A stretch of DNA of 37,812 bases from Streptomyces sp. WM6378 (GCF_001279695.1 NZ_LGDD01000336.1:1-37812), one strand, 5' to 3'; shown: positions 8,801 through 17,419, numbered from the stretch's first letter. Made by a program: numbers and translations. The notes: generated by a model not told the origin, from the sequence alone.

Positions 8801-9163
8801 TTCCCCGCACACAGCGACGCAGGAATACCCAGTGGCGTACGCAACGTCGTCGGGTTCTTCAGCTATCGAGGAGCACTTGACGCCGCGGCCCTCTCATTGA
8901 TCGGGCGGACCGACGAAGCGAAGGAGTCCTTCAAGGGCTTCATCGGCCCATACATCACAGGCAAGGGGTTCGGGTACGCGATCAGCGGCGGCCAGAAAGT
9001 CGGACTCGTCGTAGGACCGGGCGGAGCTATGGCAGCCAGGGTGTTCGGCACGCCCGTCGCGCTCGGTAGCACCATCGTCGACTACCTGCTCCCCGCCGGC
9101 GGGCCTGTACGCTACCTCGAACCCGGTCCGTTCGACCAGCGGCCCAAGCCCCCCATTATCTGA
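5849..9163 (+). CDS. Large secreted ALF-repeat / alanine-rich coiled-coil protein
   Basis: 1104 residues. A signal peptide (hydrophobic ALVALGMSAVVFSTTAAQA, cleavage before APVEPG) shows export. Residues about 50-237 contain four ALF-type repeats (about 50 residues each; pattern A-x-x-AL-x-G-x-x-x-x-L-x-x-F). A long Ala/Lys/Glu coiled coil follows (about 244-590), then a second ALF block (about 594-789), a second coiled coil (about 804-964) and a distinct C-terminal region (about 966-1104) that is glycine-rich and hydrophobic with no repeats. ALF-repeat proteins are typical of Streptomyces and are of unknown function; several carry exchangeable C-terminal domains. The next gene begins 11 bases later. 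The ribosome-binding site is weak (GAGGA about 15 bases upstream). Inference: an extracellular rod presenting a C-terminal effector domain. Confidence 0.85.
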   Translation: MKWSKRPRYSVSGIRDKGAALVALGMSAVVFSTTAAQAAPVEPGYNPPAGSRAQAVDEWLAGGKGVKREAAKALLGSDEELRKFFATNLRRAQVEDARVTVLKMMPTAGKGVSEAARKALSGSPQDVLDFVKSGFEKPLQDDRRIAVLRAMNEGGQGVNREGKKALNDGSPEALDAFLQSGWSKAAFEDNRIRVLQLMETGGPALREAGKRAMNGTPQDLVTFLENGQYLAQARDQELMTVTQLARAATEAGKEAKFATDQAKEAASRADVAADLAKKAAEKAAKETAEAEGDADKAGEAASRAAQAAEGAAGAARAAVDASNTAVAAARTAARAASNAASAAAVAGQAAARAYNAANAAIGDRNKAADARKAAQLAREAAAGAKDAAAAASHAADASAAAGDSAAAAAQAGQNAAAAADASASASEQSGVAASEAKRAREAAATARTAAGQATRAAGRAQNLAAQAASAARAAHQYANSSASHAQKAAEAADEAADHAGEADAEAKKATAHAEAALKAAEAAAKATDEATNVSKVAREAEQYRLEQDEAAATTDAKQLTALGQEIGQAKDRAQTQAARTSEETKKLLADAAEKAASDKSAGVALARRAALNLLGSDGPWTQKAAGNALSGTDTDMLAWLSSGRVAAEQEDDRETVVHLATIGAAKTAAVAEKALTDGPRAVEEFLTAGMFEGQRDEYRIQVLRVMEGAGKGVREAGKKALNDGSAKALHTFLTTEYPRVLADDNKVETLRILEKGGPYVKAAARIAMAGPDWMRNVFVTRIQYKAAQADQDTYTHEAAISTQISIAARTTAEAYENANSAAEAAAFARGRAEDAKRYEAAAKKSAADAQDHALRAKESAQAADKSAAEAAASAKLAKDAAATAQKASRAANYSAAQATNSAAQASNYADSAAASAATARQAALDAGKDAAEASRAAQQALASATEKRNQEQRTAAEAARKKAEENAKINYKPQDDPKNDHSSQFPAHSDAGIPSGVRNVVGFFSYRGALDAAALSLIGRTDEAKESFKGFIGPYITGKGFGYAISGGQKVGLVVGPGGAMAARVFGTPVALGSTIVDYLLPAGGPVRYLEPGPFDQRPKPPII

Positions 9164-9174
9164 AACCCAACGCC

Positions 9175-9444
9175 ATGAAATCCATGAACCCCTGGCTCAA
9201 CTCAACCAGAGCTGGAAGAGCCACCAAAAGAACCATAAACGCGATCAGTCCGATCCTCTTCGACTGGCGGTCACTTTTCCTCGCGTGTATCGGGGTACTG
9301 GGAGGGTTCGGAACTTCCGTAAGCCCGATATCCGGTCTCGGAATTGGAGGGAGATTGGTGGCAGCAGGGATAGGAGTATTCTCTCTCGCGCTGGCCATCG
9401 TGTCGTACAAGTACATGAAGAACTCGAACAAGTGGAACTGGTAG
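9175..9444 (+). CDS. Small two-helix membrane protein, possible immunity protein
   Basis: 89 residues with a basic N-terminus and two predicted membrane helices (SLFLACIGVLGGFGTSV and RLVAAGIGVFSLALAIVSY), then a short Lys/Asn-rich tail. It starts 11 bases after the ALF gene stop, so it is almost surely co-transcribed. Its base composition and codon use (AAA, AGA, ATA codons) are less GC-rich than the neighbours, a sign of recent acquisition. A second in-frame ATG lies at 9184. The position right after an exported repeat protein with a hydrophobic tail is what an immunity gene would show, but no family match is recognised. Confidence 0.6.
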   Translation: MKSMNPWLNSTRAGRATKRTINAISPILFDWRSLFLACIGVLGGFGTSVSPISGLGIGGRLVAAGIGVFSLALAIVSYKYMKNSNKWNW

Positions 9445-9473
9445 ACGCAAGGAACTAACCTCGATCTTTAGTG

Positions 9474-9502
9474 ACGGCTCATCAGTTCAACTGGTGGGCC
9501 GT
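9474..9502 (+). terminator. Rho-independent-like terminator
   Basis: ACGGCTCATCAG pairs with CTGGTGGGCCGT (12 pairs, two of them G-U) around a TTCAA loop and is followed by TTTCG. It lies 30 bases after the small membrane gene and would end the ALF transcript. Confidence 0.7.
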
Positions 9503-9512
9503 TTCGTACTGT

Positions 9513-10823
9513 TCAGCTCGTGACGGGCAGTACGAGGCCCGGCTGTCGCGTCGGGTGGGCGTCGGCTTCCACGATTCCGGTCGTGGTGCTGCTCGTAGGG
9601 ACGGGTCGCTGTGGGTCAGCCGGGGTTCCGCAGGGCCTGGAGTCGCGCCAGGGCGCGGTGATGATCTCGGTCAAGGGCCAGTGGCCGGCGAGGCGGAGGA
9701 TGCGGTGGTGTCCGGTGGTGGCGTACTGGCCGGTGACGGAGAAGAGCCGCAGTCGCAGGCGGCGGGGCTCCCAGAGGCGGGCGGTGCCGGTCAGCGCGAG
9801 CGTCGGCATCCAGCCCGGCAGGTCCAGGGCGATGGAGACGATCTCCAGCCAGGTCTGGTTCTGCGCGGCGTCACGGAGCGGGAGGTTGGGCAGGCCGGCG
9901 GCGCGCGCGTTGCGGATGCGGGTTTCGGCTCGGGCGCGCTGGCGGTGCCGCGGTTCCAGTGCGGCGATCACGTCGTTGGGGGTGTTGGCGGCGAAGCAGG
10001 TCAGCCGCAGCCCGTCGGCGTCGGTGAGGCGCAACTGGGCGCCGGGGTGTGGGCGTTCCTTGCGGATGATCAGCCGCCTCTCCATCGGTCAGCTTGAGTA
10101 CGTCGCAGGTAGGTTCGGCCGGCTCAGGCGCCGTCGCGGATCTCCCCGTCGGGTTCGACGGCCGACGTCCAGGCGGAGGTGGGGGTGGTGAGTACGGCCT
10201 GGTGGATGACGTCGGTGATGGTCATGCCGACCGAGTACGACAGCCAGCGGCCACGCTGGGCGAGCCAGGCGACGAATGCATGGGTGCCGCCATCGGAGTC
10301 GGTGCGGATCGGTGTGGTGCGTCCACGCCGGTACTTCTTTGGCAACTGGGCCAGGGCCCGTTGGGCGGTGGTGATGTGATCGGCGGTGGTGTTGGAGCCT
10401 GCGTTGCCGGGCCGCAGCAGGGCGGCCACCGGCTCCACGCTCCCGCCTCGGCCGTGGTCGACTAACGCCGTCAGCGGGTAGTGGCCGAAGGTCTTCTCCC
10501 TAGTCGTGGCGGAGTCCTGCTTCTCGGAGTGCGCCAGGACCAGGACCCCCTAGATGTCCACGATCACCTCCCCTCCTACATCTGGAGCAGCCTCGGCGGC
10601 CGACTGCCAGACGCGCTAGCGGACTTCGGCGCGGGCCTCGCGGATCACGGTCAGGGCCCCGCTGCTGGCCCGAGGAGGGGGTGTCGATCAGACGGGAGAC
10701 CGTCGGGTCGGAGGCCACCGGTCCGAACACGGACGGCTCGGCCCGCAGCACGCCCACATCCGCCAGGCAGTCGCCGCCCAGTGCCATCGTGAGCGCGACG
10801 TTCAGCAGGATCTTGCCGGGATC
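9513..10823 (-). pseudogene. IS1380-family transposase, decayed and truncated
   Basis: Three consecutive minus-strand frames together spell most of an IS1380 transposase. 10500-10787 and bases just above give the N-terminal part (ALGGDCLADVGVLRAEPSVF, then DPTVSRLID). 10124-10438 gives the middle (PVAALLRPGNAGSNTTADHI, then RGRTTPIRTDSDGGTHAF, the catalytic-core region). 9513-10085 gives the C-terminal part (ERPHPGAQLRLTDADG, LPLRDAAQNQTWLEIV, WEPRRLRLRLF). Stops and frameshifts separate the pieces. The extreme N-terminus, about 50 residues before DPGKILLNVAL, is missing because the sequence switches to repeat copy B at 10824. No intact terminal inverted repeats identified. Confidence 0.85.
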
Positions 10824-10900
10824 GTGTGACGCGCTTGGCTCATCGCGCGAGCGCGATTTCGCCGTTGACCAGCGGCGTGTGCCTATGGCCCGTGTCCCCC
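10824..10900. repeat. Dispersed repeat, copy B (core only)
   Basis: From GTGACG at 10824 through GGCCCGTGTCCCCCC this segment matches the core of copies A and C almost base for base, including the TCGCGCGAGCGCGA near-palindrome and the CGCCGTT/AGCGGCG stem. The left arm present in A and C is absent here; instead the decayed IS1380 gene begins abruptly. It lies between that remnant and the 3' end of the MFS gene. Confidence 0.8.
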
Positions 10901-10967
10901 CGGAGCCCGGCCCTGCCGACCCCGCGAACGAGGTGGCGTGGCCCGGGGGAGGGCGCCGGGCCCGGTC

Positions 10968-12173
10968 TCAGAGGCGTCCCGACGAGGGGGCCTTGCCGAG
11001 CGCCGCCACCGCGAGCGCCGCGACGGCGAGCCCGCCGCCCAGCCACATCACCGCGGTGACCCCAGCACCGTCCGCAGCCAGGCCTCCGACCAGCGCGCCC
11101 AGGGCGATCGCCCCGTTGAAGACGCCGACGAACAGTGAGGATGCGGCCTCGCGCGTCTGGGGCGCCGAAGCCAGCAGCCAGGTCTGGGTGCTGACCGACA
11201 CACCACCGTAGGACAGTCCCCAGACAGCAAGCAGCACACCGGCGGTCAGGACGGAGCCGCCGAGCACCGGTACCAGCGCGACCGTGGCCGCGAGCACTGC
11301 GCTGATCACCATCAGGGTGGAGCGCGGCGACCGCCCGGCTCCCGCACCGGCCGCGAAGTTGCCTGCCACGCCCGCGACTCCGTACACAAGGAGCAGCGTG
11401 CCGATCATCCCGGCGCTCGCCCCCGAGACCTCCTCGAGTACGGGTCGCACGTACGTGTAGGCGGCGAAGTGTCCGGTGACCAGCAGCGCCACTACGGCCA
11501 GTCCGGTCTGCACCCGCGCCTCGCCGAACAGCCGCATCACACCGCTGAGCCGCACTTCCTGCTCGGCCGGCAGCCGCGGCAGCAGGGCCGCCAGGGCAAC
11601 GAGTGCGACCAGTGCCAGCGCGCCCACGATCACGAACGCCGTCCGCCAGTCGGCCAGTTCGCCGATGTACGTACCGGCCGGGACGCCGAGGACCGAGGCC
11701 ACCGCGATCCCGCTGAAGATCAACGACGTTGCGGGGCCGATCGACTTCGGCGGCACCAGGCGTATCGCCAGGCCCGCCGCGATCGCCCAGACGCCGCCCA
11801 TGCCGATGCCCACGAGTACGCGGGCGGCCACCATCACCGCGAAGTGCGGCGACCACGCGGCGATCAGGTTGCCCACTGTCAGGACCGCCATCAGTGCACA
11901 CAGCACCGTCCGCCGGTCGAACCGCCCCAACAGCGGTGTCAGCAGCGGCGCCGACACCGCGCCGACCAGGCCGGTGATCGTCAGGGTCAGTCCGGCGGTG
12001 CCTTCAGTCACCTTCAGTGTGTCCCCGATGGGCGTCAGCAGGCCCACGGGCAGCATCTCGGACGTCACCACCGTGAACGTCGCGCTCGCGACCGCCGCGA
12101 CGCCCAGCCAGCCGCGGGCCGCCGAATGCTCCGGCACCCCGGTGGTGCCCGCAATTTCCTTAGTCTGTGCCAT
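10968..12173 (-). CDS. MFS efflux transporter, DHA1 (YdhP/NepI-like)
   Basis: 401 residues from the ATG at 12173 (an in-frame TTG at 12185 is less likely). The sequence has about 12 membrane helices. It shows features of the DHA1 sugar-efflux/arabinose-type branch: TSEMLPVGLLTPIGDTLKV at the first loop, GRFDRRTVL after helix 2, ARVLVGIGMGGVWAIAAGLA in helix 4, and GVPAGTYIGELADWRTAF in helix 5. Members export drugs, purine nucleosides or sugars; the substrate here is not deducible. The gene is divergent from a LysR regulator across a 109-base gap, the classic arrangement of a transporter with its own regulator. Confidence 0.85.
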   Translation of the reverse strand: MAQTKEIAGTTGVPEHSAARGWLGVAAVASATFTVVTSEMLPVGLLTPIGDTLKVTEGTAGLTLTITGLVGAVSAPLLTPLLGRFDRRTVLCALMAVLTVGNLIAAWSPHFAVMVAARVLVGIGMGGVWAIAAGLAIRLVPPKSIGPATSLIFSGIAVASVLGVPAGTYIGELADWRTAFVIVGALALVALVALAALLPRLPAEQEVRLSGVMRLFGEARVQTGLAVVALLVTGHFAAYTYVRPVLEEVSGASAGMIGTLLLVYGVAGVAGNFAAGAGAGRSPRSTLMVISAVLAATVALVPVLGGSVLTAGVLLAVWGLSYGGVSVSTQTWLLASAPQTREAASSLFVGVFNGAIALGALVGGLAADGAGVTAVMWLGGGLAVAALAVAALGKAPSSGRL

Positions 12174-12282
12174 GTGACCAGCCAACCCGTCCCGACCTGC
12201 GGGAACAACGGCCGATCCCTCATCCTTCGATAAGCGGGACTACTCGATCGGCCGCGCGGAGCGGCGGTGCGGAAAGGGAACC

Positions 12283-13185
12283 ATGAGCGGTGTCGAGATA
12301 CGTGAGTTGGAGTCATTCCTCGTGCTCGCCCAGGAGTTGCACTTCGGACGGGCGGGCGAGCGGCTGTACGTCTCCCAGAGCCGGGTCAGCCAACTGCTGC
12401 GCTCCCTGGAGAGCCGTATCGGCGCCCCGCTCGTCGAACGCACCAGCCGCCGGGTGCGCCTGACCCCGCTGGGCGAGCAGTTCCTCGCGGACCTGCGCCC
12501 TGCGTACGACGCCCTGCGCGCCACGGTCGACGAGGCCCGGGCCGCCGCGCGAGGCATGAGAGGGACATTGCGCATCGGCTTCCAGGGCACCGTCGACGAC
12601 TATCTCAGCCGGGCGATCGCACGGTTCGGGGACCGGTATCCCGACTGCGCGATCGACATCGTCGAGATCCCGCTCTCCGACCCCTTCGGGCCGCTGCGCC
12701 GCCAGGAGGTGGACTGCGCGGTGGTCCTGCTGCCGGTGGCCGAGGACGACCTCGTCCTTGGCCCGGTCTTCTCCCGGCAGCCGCAGACCCTCGCCGTGTC
12801 CGTCCGACACTCCTTCGCCGCCCGGGACTCGCTGTCCGCCGAGGAACTCGCCGACTGCCGGCTCATCGGCATCGACGGCGGTGCCCCCGAGTACTGGCGC
12901 CGGGCCCAGGCCCCCGGCCTGACCCCCGCCGGCCTCCCCGTACCAGCCGGGCCCAGTGTCAACACGCTCCAGGAAGGGCTGAGTCTGACTGCGGCCAACC
13001 GTGGCGCCATGCTGCTGTGCCGGTCCACGGCCGACTACCACGGGCGCCGCGACTCCCTCACCTTCGTCCCGGTGCAGGGCCTGCCCGACTCCGAGCTGGG
13101 CCTCATCCACCATCGCCTGCGGCCCTCCGCGCAGGCGGAAGCCTTCGCACTGGCGGTCGCTGAGACGACGGGGACGACTGCCTGA
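12283..13185 (+). CDS. LysR-family transcriptional regulator
   Basis: 300 residues, usual family length. The N-terminal winged helix-turn-helix is clear (residues 5-65: ELESFLVLAQELHFGRAGER, LYVSQSRVSQLLRSLESRIG, then LVERTSRRVRLTPLG). Residues about 90-295 form the substrate-binding domain (GTLRIGFQGTVDDY, and the effector-cleft regions around VDCAVVLLPV). The ATG is preceded by GAAAGGGA. It is divergent from the MFS exporter and very probably controls it and itself from the shared 109-base gap in response to the exported compound or a precursor. I could not pick out the operator with certainty. Confidence 0.9.
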   Translation: MSGVEIRELESFLVLAQELHFGRAGERLYVSQSRVSQLLRSLESRIGAPLVERTSRRVRLTPLGEQFLADLRPAYDALRATVDEARAAARGMRGTLRIGFQGTVDDYLSRAIARFGDRYPDCAIDIVEIPLSDPFGPLRRQEVDCAVVLLPVAEDDLVLGPVFSRQPQTLAVSVRHSFAARDSLSAEELADCRLIGIDGGAPEYWRRAQAPGLTPAGLPVPAGPSVNTLQEGLSLTAANRGAMLLCRSTADYHGRRDSLTFVPVQGLPDSELGLIHHRLRPSAQAEAFALAVAETTGTTA

Positions 13186-13213
13186 CGGCCCGCACTCCTT
13201 GCCGCAGAACGCC

Positions 13214-13380
13214 TCAGAACGGGTGCCAGCGGACCCATGACGCGCCCTCCCGCAGGATCCGGGTCCGCCACATGCTGGCGTGGGTCCTCCCCTCCCAGTA
13301 CTGCTGTGGCGGGTTCTCCCCGCCCCGGAATGGGACATGACGGTGTGTCACACAAGCGGGCTCGAACGTGTTCGGCCCCG
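13214..13380 (-). pseudogene. C-terminal scrap of an unidentified gene
   Basis: The minus-strand frame ending at 13214 gives PACVTHRHVPFRGGENPPQQ then WEGRTHASMWRTRILREG and a final WVRWHPF. The charged and aromatic pattern looks like real protein, but upstream it runs straight into repeat copy C, so only the 3' end remains. Family not recognised. It is convergent with the LysR gene. Confidence 0.35.
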
Positions 13381-13575
13381 GAAGTACGTGGAGAGAGCGC
13401 CACTGGATTGGGGGACGTCGGCCAGCGCCCAGTCTGAGTAAGGTGAGCGGCGTCTGAATGGAATGGGCAACACCGCCCGTGGGGTATCGGGCGCCGCGTG
13501 ACGACCCTTGGCTCATCGCGCGAGCGCGAATTCGCCGCTGACCAGCGGCGTGTGCCTATGGCTCGTGTTCCCCCG
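13381..13575. repeat. Dispersed repeat, copy C (about 195 bases)
   Basis: It matches copy A over its whole length. In this copy the small stem is perfect (CGCCGCT-GACC-AGCGGCG). It lies about 65 bases beyond the 3' end of the COG0523 GTPase gene, comparable to copy B beyond the MFS gene: in both, the core is just downstream of a minus-strand gene. Confidence 0.8.
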
Positions 13576-13641
13576 GCAGATGGTCTCGGTGATCCGGACG
13601 TTGGAGGACCTTGTGTGCACACGGAACGGAGTTCGCACGGC

Positions 13642-14811
13642 TCACGGCATGCGCTCGTGCTGACAGATGTCGTCCGTGCCGTGGATGTCCCAGGCGGGGA
13701 ACGGGTCGTGGTGCGGTGCAGGCTCGCCCGGGCGTACGAGGCAGGCGTCCAGGGCGTGGTGCAGTGCGTCGGAGTTCAGCCCTGTCCCGATGAAGACCAA
13801 CTCCTGGGCCTGGCCGCCGGTTTCGCGAATGCCGGACGGCTCGAACCGGGCGACGGCACCGGCCTGTGACCACAGTCCGGTCACCCGGTCGCGGCCCGCG
13901 AGCCAGAAGAAGCCCTTGGAACGCAGGACGCGGCCGTAGGTGCCGCTGTCGAGGCCCTCGGTGACGAACTCCCACAGCCGTCCGGGGTGGAAGGGCAGGT
14001 CGGCGCGGTAGACCGTCGAGGAGATGCCGTACTCCTCGGTCTCGGGAACGTGGTCGCCGTTGAGTTCCATGACCCAGCCCGGCGCCTGCTGTGCGCGCTC
14101 CAGGTCGAAGAGGCCGGTGCCGAGGATGTGAGAGGGGGCTACCCGGCCGTGCTCGGCCGTGATGACGCGGGCGGCGGGGTTGAGCCGGGTGAGTGTCGCC
14201 CGCAGCCGGTCGGCCGACTCTTCGTCGACGAGGTCGAGTTTGTTGAGCACGATGACGTCGGCGAACTCGATCTGGTCCATGAGGAGATCGCTGACGGTTC
14301 GCTCGTCGTCCTCGTACTGGTCGAGGCCGCGCTCCACGAGGCCGTCGCCGCCCGCGAGTTCGGGCAGGAAGTTCGCCGCGTCCACGACCGTGACCATCGT
14401 GTCGAGCCGGGCCAGGTCGCCGAGCGTGGCGCTGTCGTCGCGGGGGAACGCGAACGTGGCGGCAACGGGCATCGGCTCCGAGATCCCGCTCGACTCGATG
14501 AGGAGGTAGTCGAAGCGACCCTCGCGGGCCAGCCGGTCCACCTCCCCCAGGAGGTCGTCGCGCAGGGTGCAGCAGATACAGCCATTGGTCATCTCGACCA
14601 GCTGCTCCTCGGTGCGCGACAGCGCCGCCCTACCGCCCCGCACCAGGGCGGCGTCAATGTTGATCTCGCTCATGTCGTTGACGATCACGGCGACGCGCAG
14701 GCCCTCCCGGTTGCCCAGGACATGGTTGAGGAGGGTCGTCTTGCCTGCTCCGAGGAACCCGGAGAGGACCGTCACGGGGAGCCGCGGGCCGACGGTCGTC
14801 CTGGTCGTCAT
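13642..14811 (-). CDS. COG0523 (CobW-like) GTPase, probable zinc chaperone
   Basis: 389 residues from the ATG at 14811, five bases after the L32 stop; upstream in-frame codons belong to the L32 region. The G1 loop reads GFLGAGKTT, the metal-binding signature is GCICC (in [13 protein letters not shown]), the switch region is [13 protein letters not shown] and the nucleotide motif is NKLD. The C-terminal CobW_C domain follows ([16 protein letters not shown]). The tail contains HH and a closing CQHE. COG0523 proteins that are co-regulated with cysteine-free ribosomal proteins insert zinc into client proteins under starvation (ZagA/ZigA type). The neighbourhood and the Zur-like box at 15030 support that role rather than cobalamin synthesis. 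Confidence 0.9.
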   Translation of the reverse strand: MTTRTTVGPRLPVTVLSGFLGAGKTTLLNHVLGNREGLRVAVIVNDMSEINIDAALVRGGRAALSRTEEQLVEMTNGCICCTLRDDLLGEVDRLAREGRFDYLLIESSGISEPMPVAATFAFPRDDSATLGDLARLDTMVTVVDAANFLPELAGGDGLVERGLDQYEDDERTVSDLLMDQIEFADVIVLNKLDLVDEESADRLRATLTRLNPAARVITAEHGRVAPSHILGTGLFDLERAQQAPGWVMELNGDHVPETEEYGISSTVYRADLPFHPGRLWEFVTEGLDSGTYGRVLRSKGFFWLAGRDRVTGLWSQAGAVARFEPSGIRETGGQAQELVFIGTGLNSDALHHALDACLVRPGEPAPHHDPFPAWDIHGTDDICQHERMP

Positions 14812-14816
14812 CGCGG

Positions 14817-14987
14817 TCAGCCCTCCGGTCGCAGCAGTCCGCGCTCGTACGCCTTCACGAGCCGCTGCGGCACCTGGTGGACGGATCCGTCGACAGTGAT
14901 CGGCACCAGCTGGGGTGTGCTCGCCTTCCACTGGGCGCGGCGGTGGCGGGTGTTGGAGCGGGACATCTTCCGCTTGGGAACGGCCAT
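14817..14987 (-). CDS. rpmF: Ribosomal protein bL32, zinc-independent paralogue
   Basis: 56 residues, start [20 protein letters not shown], which is the bL32 signature (MAVPKRKxSRSxTRxRR). The protein contains no cysteine at all, whereas zinc-binding bL32 has a four-cysteine ribbon in its second half. Such C-minus paralogues replace the zinc form when zinc is scarce, freeing metal. The stop is five bases before the COG0523 GTPase, so the two form one unit read leftward from the Zur-like box at 15030-15052, 43 bases upstream. Confidence 0.95.
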   Translation of the reverse strand: MAVPKRKMSRSNTRHRRAQWKASTPQLVPITVDGSVHQVPQRLVKAYERGLLRPEG

Positions 14988-15029
14988 GGGTGGGGGACCT
15001 CCGTCGTCGTGGTGAGGACACCACCGTAC

Positions 15030-15052
15030 ATGAAAATGGAAACCATTTACAT
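15030..15052. promoter_or_regulatory. Zur-like box between rpmF and the permease
   Basis: ATGAAAATGG and CCATTTACAT (9 of 10 complementary) flank AAA. The inner 15-mer TGGAAACCATTTACA matches the actinobacterial Zur consensus TGAAAATGATTTTCA at 11 of 15 positions by eye. It sits between divergent genes and could repress both. Confidence 0.75.
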
Positions 15053-15206
15053 CTGGGTGACCGGTGTCCCCGGCCTGGCGCCGGCGTCAAGCCGGACCTG
15101 TGGTCGTAGGCAGCACAGGAAGGGTCGCTAGGCTTCCGGCCCGGCCCCGCTGGACAGGGCGGGCGGACAGAGGCCGGGAGCCGCGATCGACGAAACAGCC
15201 AGCCGT

Positions 15207-16253
15207 GTGAGTGCGGTGCCGGACGCTCCTGCGCAGTTGGAGCAGGGGTCCTCGCCGAGGCGGGGGTCCGGCGTACTGGTGCGGGTGGTGCGGGTTTGCC
15301 TCGATGTGGTCGTCGGCGTTCTCGCGCTGGCGCTCATCGGAGGCATCGTCGTCCTGGTGGCGCCCGGCATCCTGGTGCGGCTTGAACAACCCGCGCTTCA
15401 GGCGTGGTGCACCGTACTGGCTGCGGTGGTGATTCAGGGCGTTCCGTTCCTGCTGCTCGGCACGGTGGTGTCGGCCGCGGTCACCACTCTGGTCCCGGAT
15501 CGTGTGCTCGCCCGGGTCCTTCCGCGCAACCCCGTCCTTGCCGTTCCCGTCGCGGGCGCGGCCGGAGCCCTCCTGCCGGGATGTGAGTGCGCGTCCGTAC
15601 CGGTCGCGGGGAGCTTGATCCGGCGGGGGGTCGCACCGGCCGCTGCCCTGACATTTCTCCTCGCTGCGCCCGCCGTGAACCCGGTCGTGCTGGTGGCCAC
15701 CTCGATCGCGTTCCCGGGCCGCCCGGAGATGGTCCTGGCCAGACTGCTGGCCTCGCTGGCCGCCTCGGTCACGATGGGCTGGCTGTGGATCCGGCTCGGC
15801 CGCACCGACTGGCTGCGGCTGACCGACCATCAGCAGCCGACCGCCGGCCGGGGGCGCCTGGACGCCTTCACCCGGGCCCTCCAGCACGACTTCCTCCACG
15901 CGGGCGGATTCCTGGTGCTGGGGGCGGCGGCCGCGGCGACCTTCAACATTGCGGTGCCGCCCGCGGTACTGGAGTCCTTCGCCGGCTCACCGTGGCTGTC
16001 GGTGCTGCTGCTCGGCGTACTCGCGGTGGTTCTGTCGATCTGCTCGGAGGCGGACGCCTTTGTGGCGGCGTCGTTGTCCGGATTCTCCGCGACGGCCCGG
16101 CTCGCCTTCATGGTGGTCGGGCCGATGGTCGACCTCAAGCTGATCGCGCTTCAGGCCGGAACGTTCGGCCGTGTTTTCGCCCTCCGGTTCTCCACCGCCA
16201 CGTTCGTCTCGGCCGTGCTCGCCAGCACCCTGGTCGGGGGGTGGCTGCTGTGA
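15207..16253 (+). CDS. DUF318/UPF0718 (YraQ/ArsP-type) permease
   Basis: 348 residues from a GTG; no strong ribosome-binding site. There are about eight membrane helices with two similar halves. The family motif around [19 protein letters not shown] (Cys pair CEC in a membrane loop) and the second-half [12 protein letters not shown] are clear. YraQ/ArsP-like permeases move metal(loid)s or organic ligands. Next to a DUF1980 protein this is the well-known YcgR/YcgQ-like pair, and the flanking Zur boxes suggest a zinc-related substrate. It overlaps the next gene by four bases (GTGA), so they are translationally coupled. Confidence 0.85.
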   Translation: MSAVPDAPAQLEQGSSPRRGSGVLVRVVRVCLDVVVGVLALALIGGIVVLVAPGILVRLEQPALQAWCTVLAAVVIQGVPFLLLGTVVSAAVTTLVPDRVLARVLPRNPVLAVPVAGAAGALLPGCECASVPVAGSLIRRGVAPAAALTFLLAAPAVNPVVLVATSIAFPGRPEMVLARLLASLAASVTMGWLWIRLGRTDWLRLTDHQQPTAGRGRLDAFTRALQHDFLHAGGFLVLGAAAAATFNIAVPPAVLESFAGSPWLSVLLLGVLAVVLSICSEADAFVAASLSGFSATARLAFMVVGPMVDLKLIALQAGTFGRVFALRFSTATFVSAVLASTLVGGWLL

Positions 16254-16951
16254 GGAAGCTGCTGCCCGCCGCGCTGCTCGTTCTTGTCGGCTGCGCCCTG
16301 CTGCGGATCAGCCTGCTCAGCGATCTCTACCTCCGTTACGTGAAGGAGGGGCTGCAGCCCTTGCTGATCGCGTCAGGGGTGGTCCTGGTTCTGCTCGGCC
16401 TCATGGCGTTCTTCCGCGTACGCCACCACGATGGCCAGGAGGCGACGGACCACGGGCACACCCACTCTGCGGCCGGTCCCAAGACGGCCTGGCTGCTCGG
16501 GCTGCCCGCGGTCATGCTGCTGCTGTTCGCCCCGCCGGCCCTCGGCTCGTACACCGTCGCACGGGACGGGTCCGGTGCGGTCGCCAAGCGCACGACCTTC
16601 GCTGCGCTGCCCGCACAGAGCCCCCTCGCGCTGACCCTGACCGACTTCACCAGCCGCGCGGTGTGGGACGAGAAGGGGTCGTTGAAGGGCCGTACGGTCC
16701 GGCTGACCGGGTTCGTCACCCCGGCGAACCCTGACTCCTGGCAGCTCAGCCGGGTGATCGTCAGCTGCTGCGCGGCGGATGCCCGGGTGGTGAAGGTGGA
16801 GATCCACGGGATCGCAGTCCCGCCGGCCGACAGCTGGGTCACCGTCACCGGGGAGTGGCGGCCCGACGCGAAGGCCCCGGCTCTCGATGCCACCGGACTC
16901 AACCGCATTCCGCAGCCCAAGAACCCCTATCGGGACACCGCACAGCCCTGA
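16250..16951 (+). CDS. TIGR03943/DUF1980 membrane-anchored protein
   Basis: 233 residues from the GTG that overlaps the permease stop. Two helices near the N-terminus (LLPAALLVLVGCALLRISLL; PLLIASGVVLVLLGLMAFF) are followed by a His-containing stretch (DHGHTHS), a third helix (TAWLLGLPAVMLLLFAPPAL) and a soluble C-terminal beta domain. That domain carries a conserved vicinal cysteine pair (VIVSCCAADARVVKVEI) and VTVTGEW, both typical of the family, which pairs with DUF318 permeases. The His cluster and Cys pair could handle metal. Probably part of a zinc-responsive export or uptake pair. Confidence 0.85.
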   Translation: MRKLLPAALLVLVGCALLRISLLSDLYLRYVKEGLQPLLIASGVVLVLLGLMAFFRVRHHDGQEATDHGHTHSAAGPKTAWLLGLPAVMLLLFAPPALGSYTVARDGSGAVAKRTTFAALPAQSPLALTLTDFTSRAVWDEKGSLKGRTVRLTGFVTPANPDSWQLSRVIVSCCAADARVVKVEIHGIAVPPADSWVTVTGEWRPDAKAPALDATGLNRIPQPKNPYRDTAQP

Positions 16952-16962
16952 CCGGACCTGCG

Positions 16963-17356
16963 TCAGATGATGTAGACCGTCACTGCGTAGCTGCCCTGGC
17001 CCGCCCCGCAACGCATCGCTTCACCACAGGAGTTGCGGTGGGCGAGGATCTGCTCCGTGCCGGTCCGGCGGGCGGTGAAGTCGTCGGCGGCGATGCCACA
17101 GCCCGCGCCCGGTTCGCAGGTTCCTGTGGGTGTGCTGCCGCTGTTGCCGACAGAGGTCAGGGTCTGGGGGCGGGGCTGGTGGGCACGGACCAGTACGTCG
17201 CCCCGAGTTCGTTGCCGCGCCCAGCCCGAGCGGCCGGTGGTCGGCCTCCCGGCTGTCGGACGTGCGGACATCGGGTGGCAAGTTGGCCGCCGTCGCAGCC
17301 TCCTTCGCGCGACGCAGGTGAAGGCCATCGTCCGGGAGGCGGCTCAGGAGCGACAT
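16963..17356 (-). pseudogene. Possible broken small gene, unidentified
   Basis: Two minus-strand frames look partly coding: an N-terminal piece (SRLPDDGLHLRRAKEAATAA...) in one frame and a C-terminal piece (RRTGTEQILAHRNSCGEAMR, then GSYAVTVYII) in another, as if one gene had suffered a frameshift near 17200. Family not recognised. It lies between the DUF1980 gene and the Zur boxes of znuA. Confidence 0.25.
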
Positions 17357-17419
17357 CGTGGTTGGCTTCCTTCCCTATTTGGCGCGGGGGGAGGAGGGGG
17401 GCGAGGTGCGGTCAAGCAT

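Noticed and set aside
14812..15090. In-frame N-terminal extension of the COG0523 GTPase
   Set aside because: The extension overlaps the rpmF gene in another frame and has no homology-like features; the family start fits 14811.
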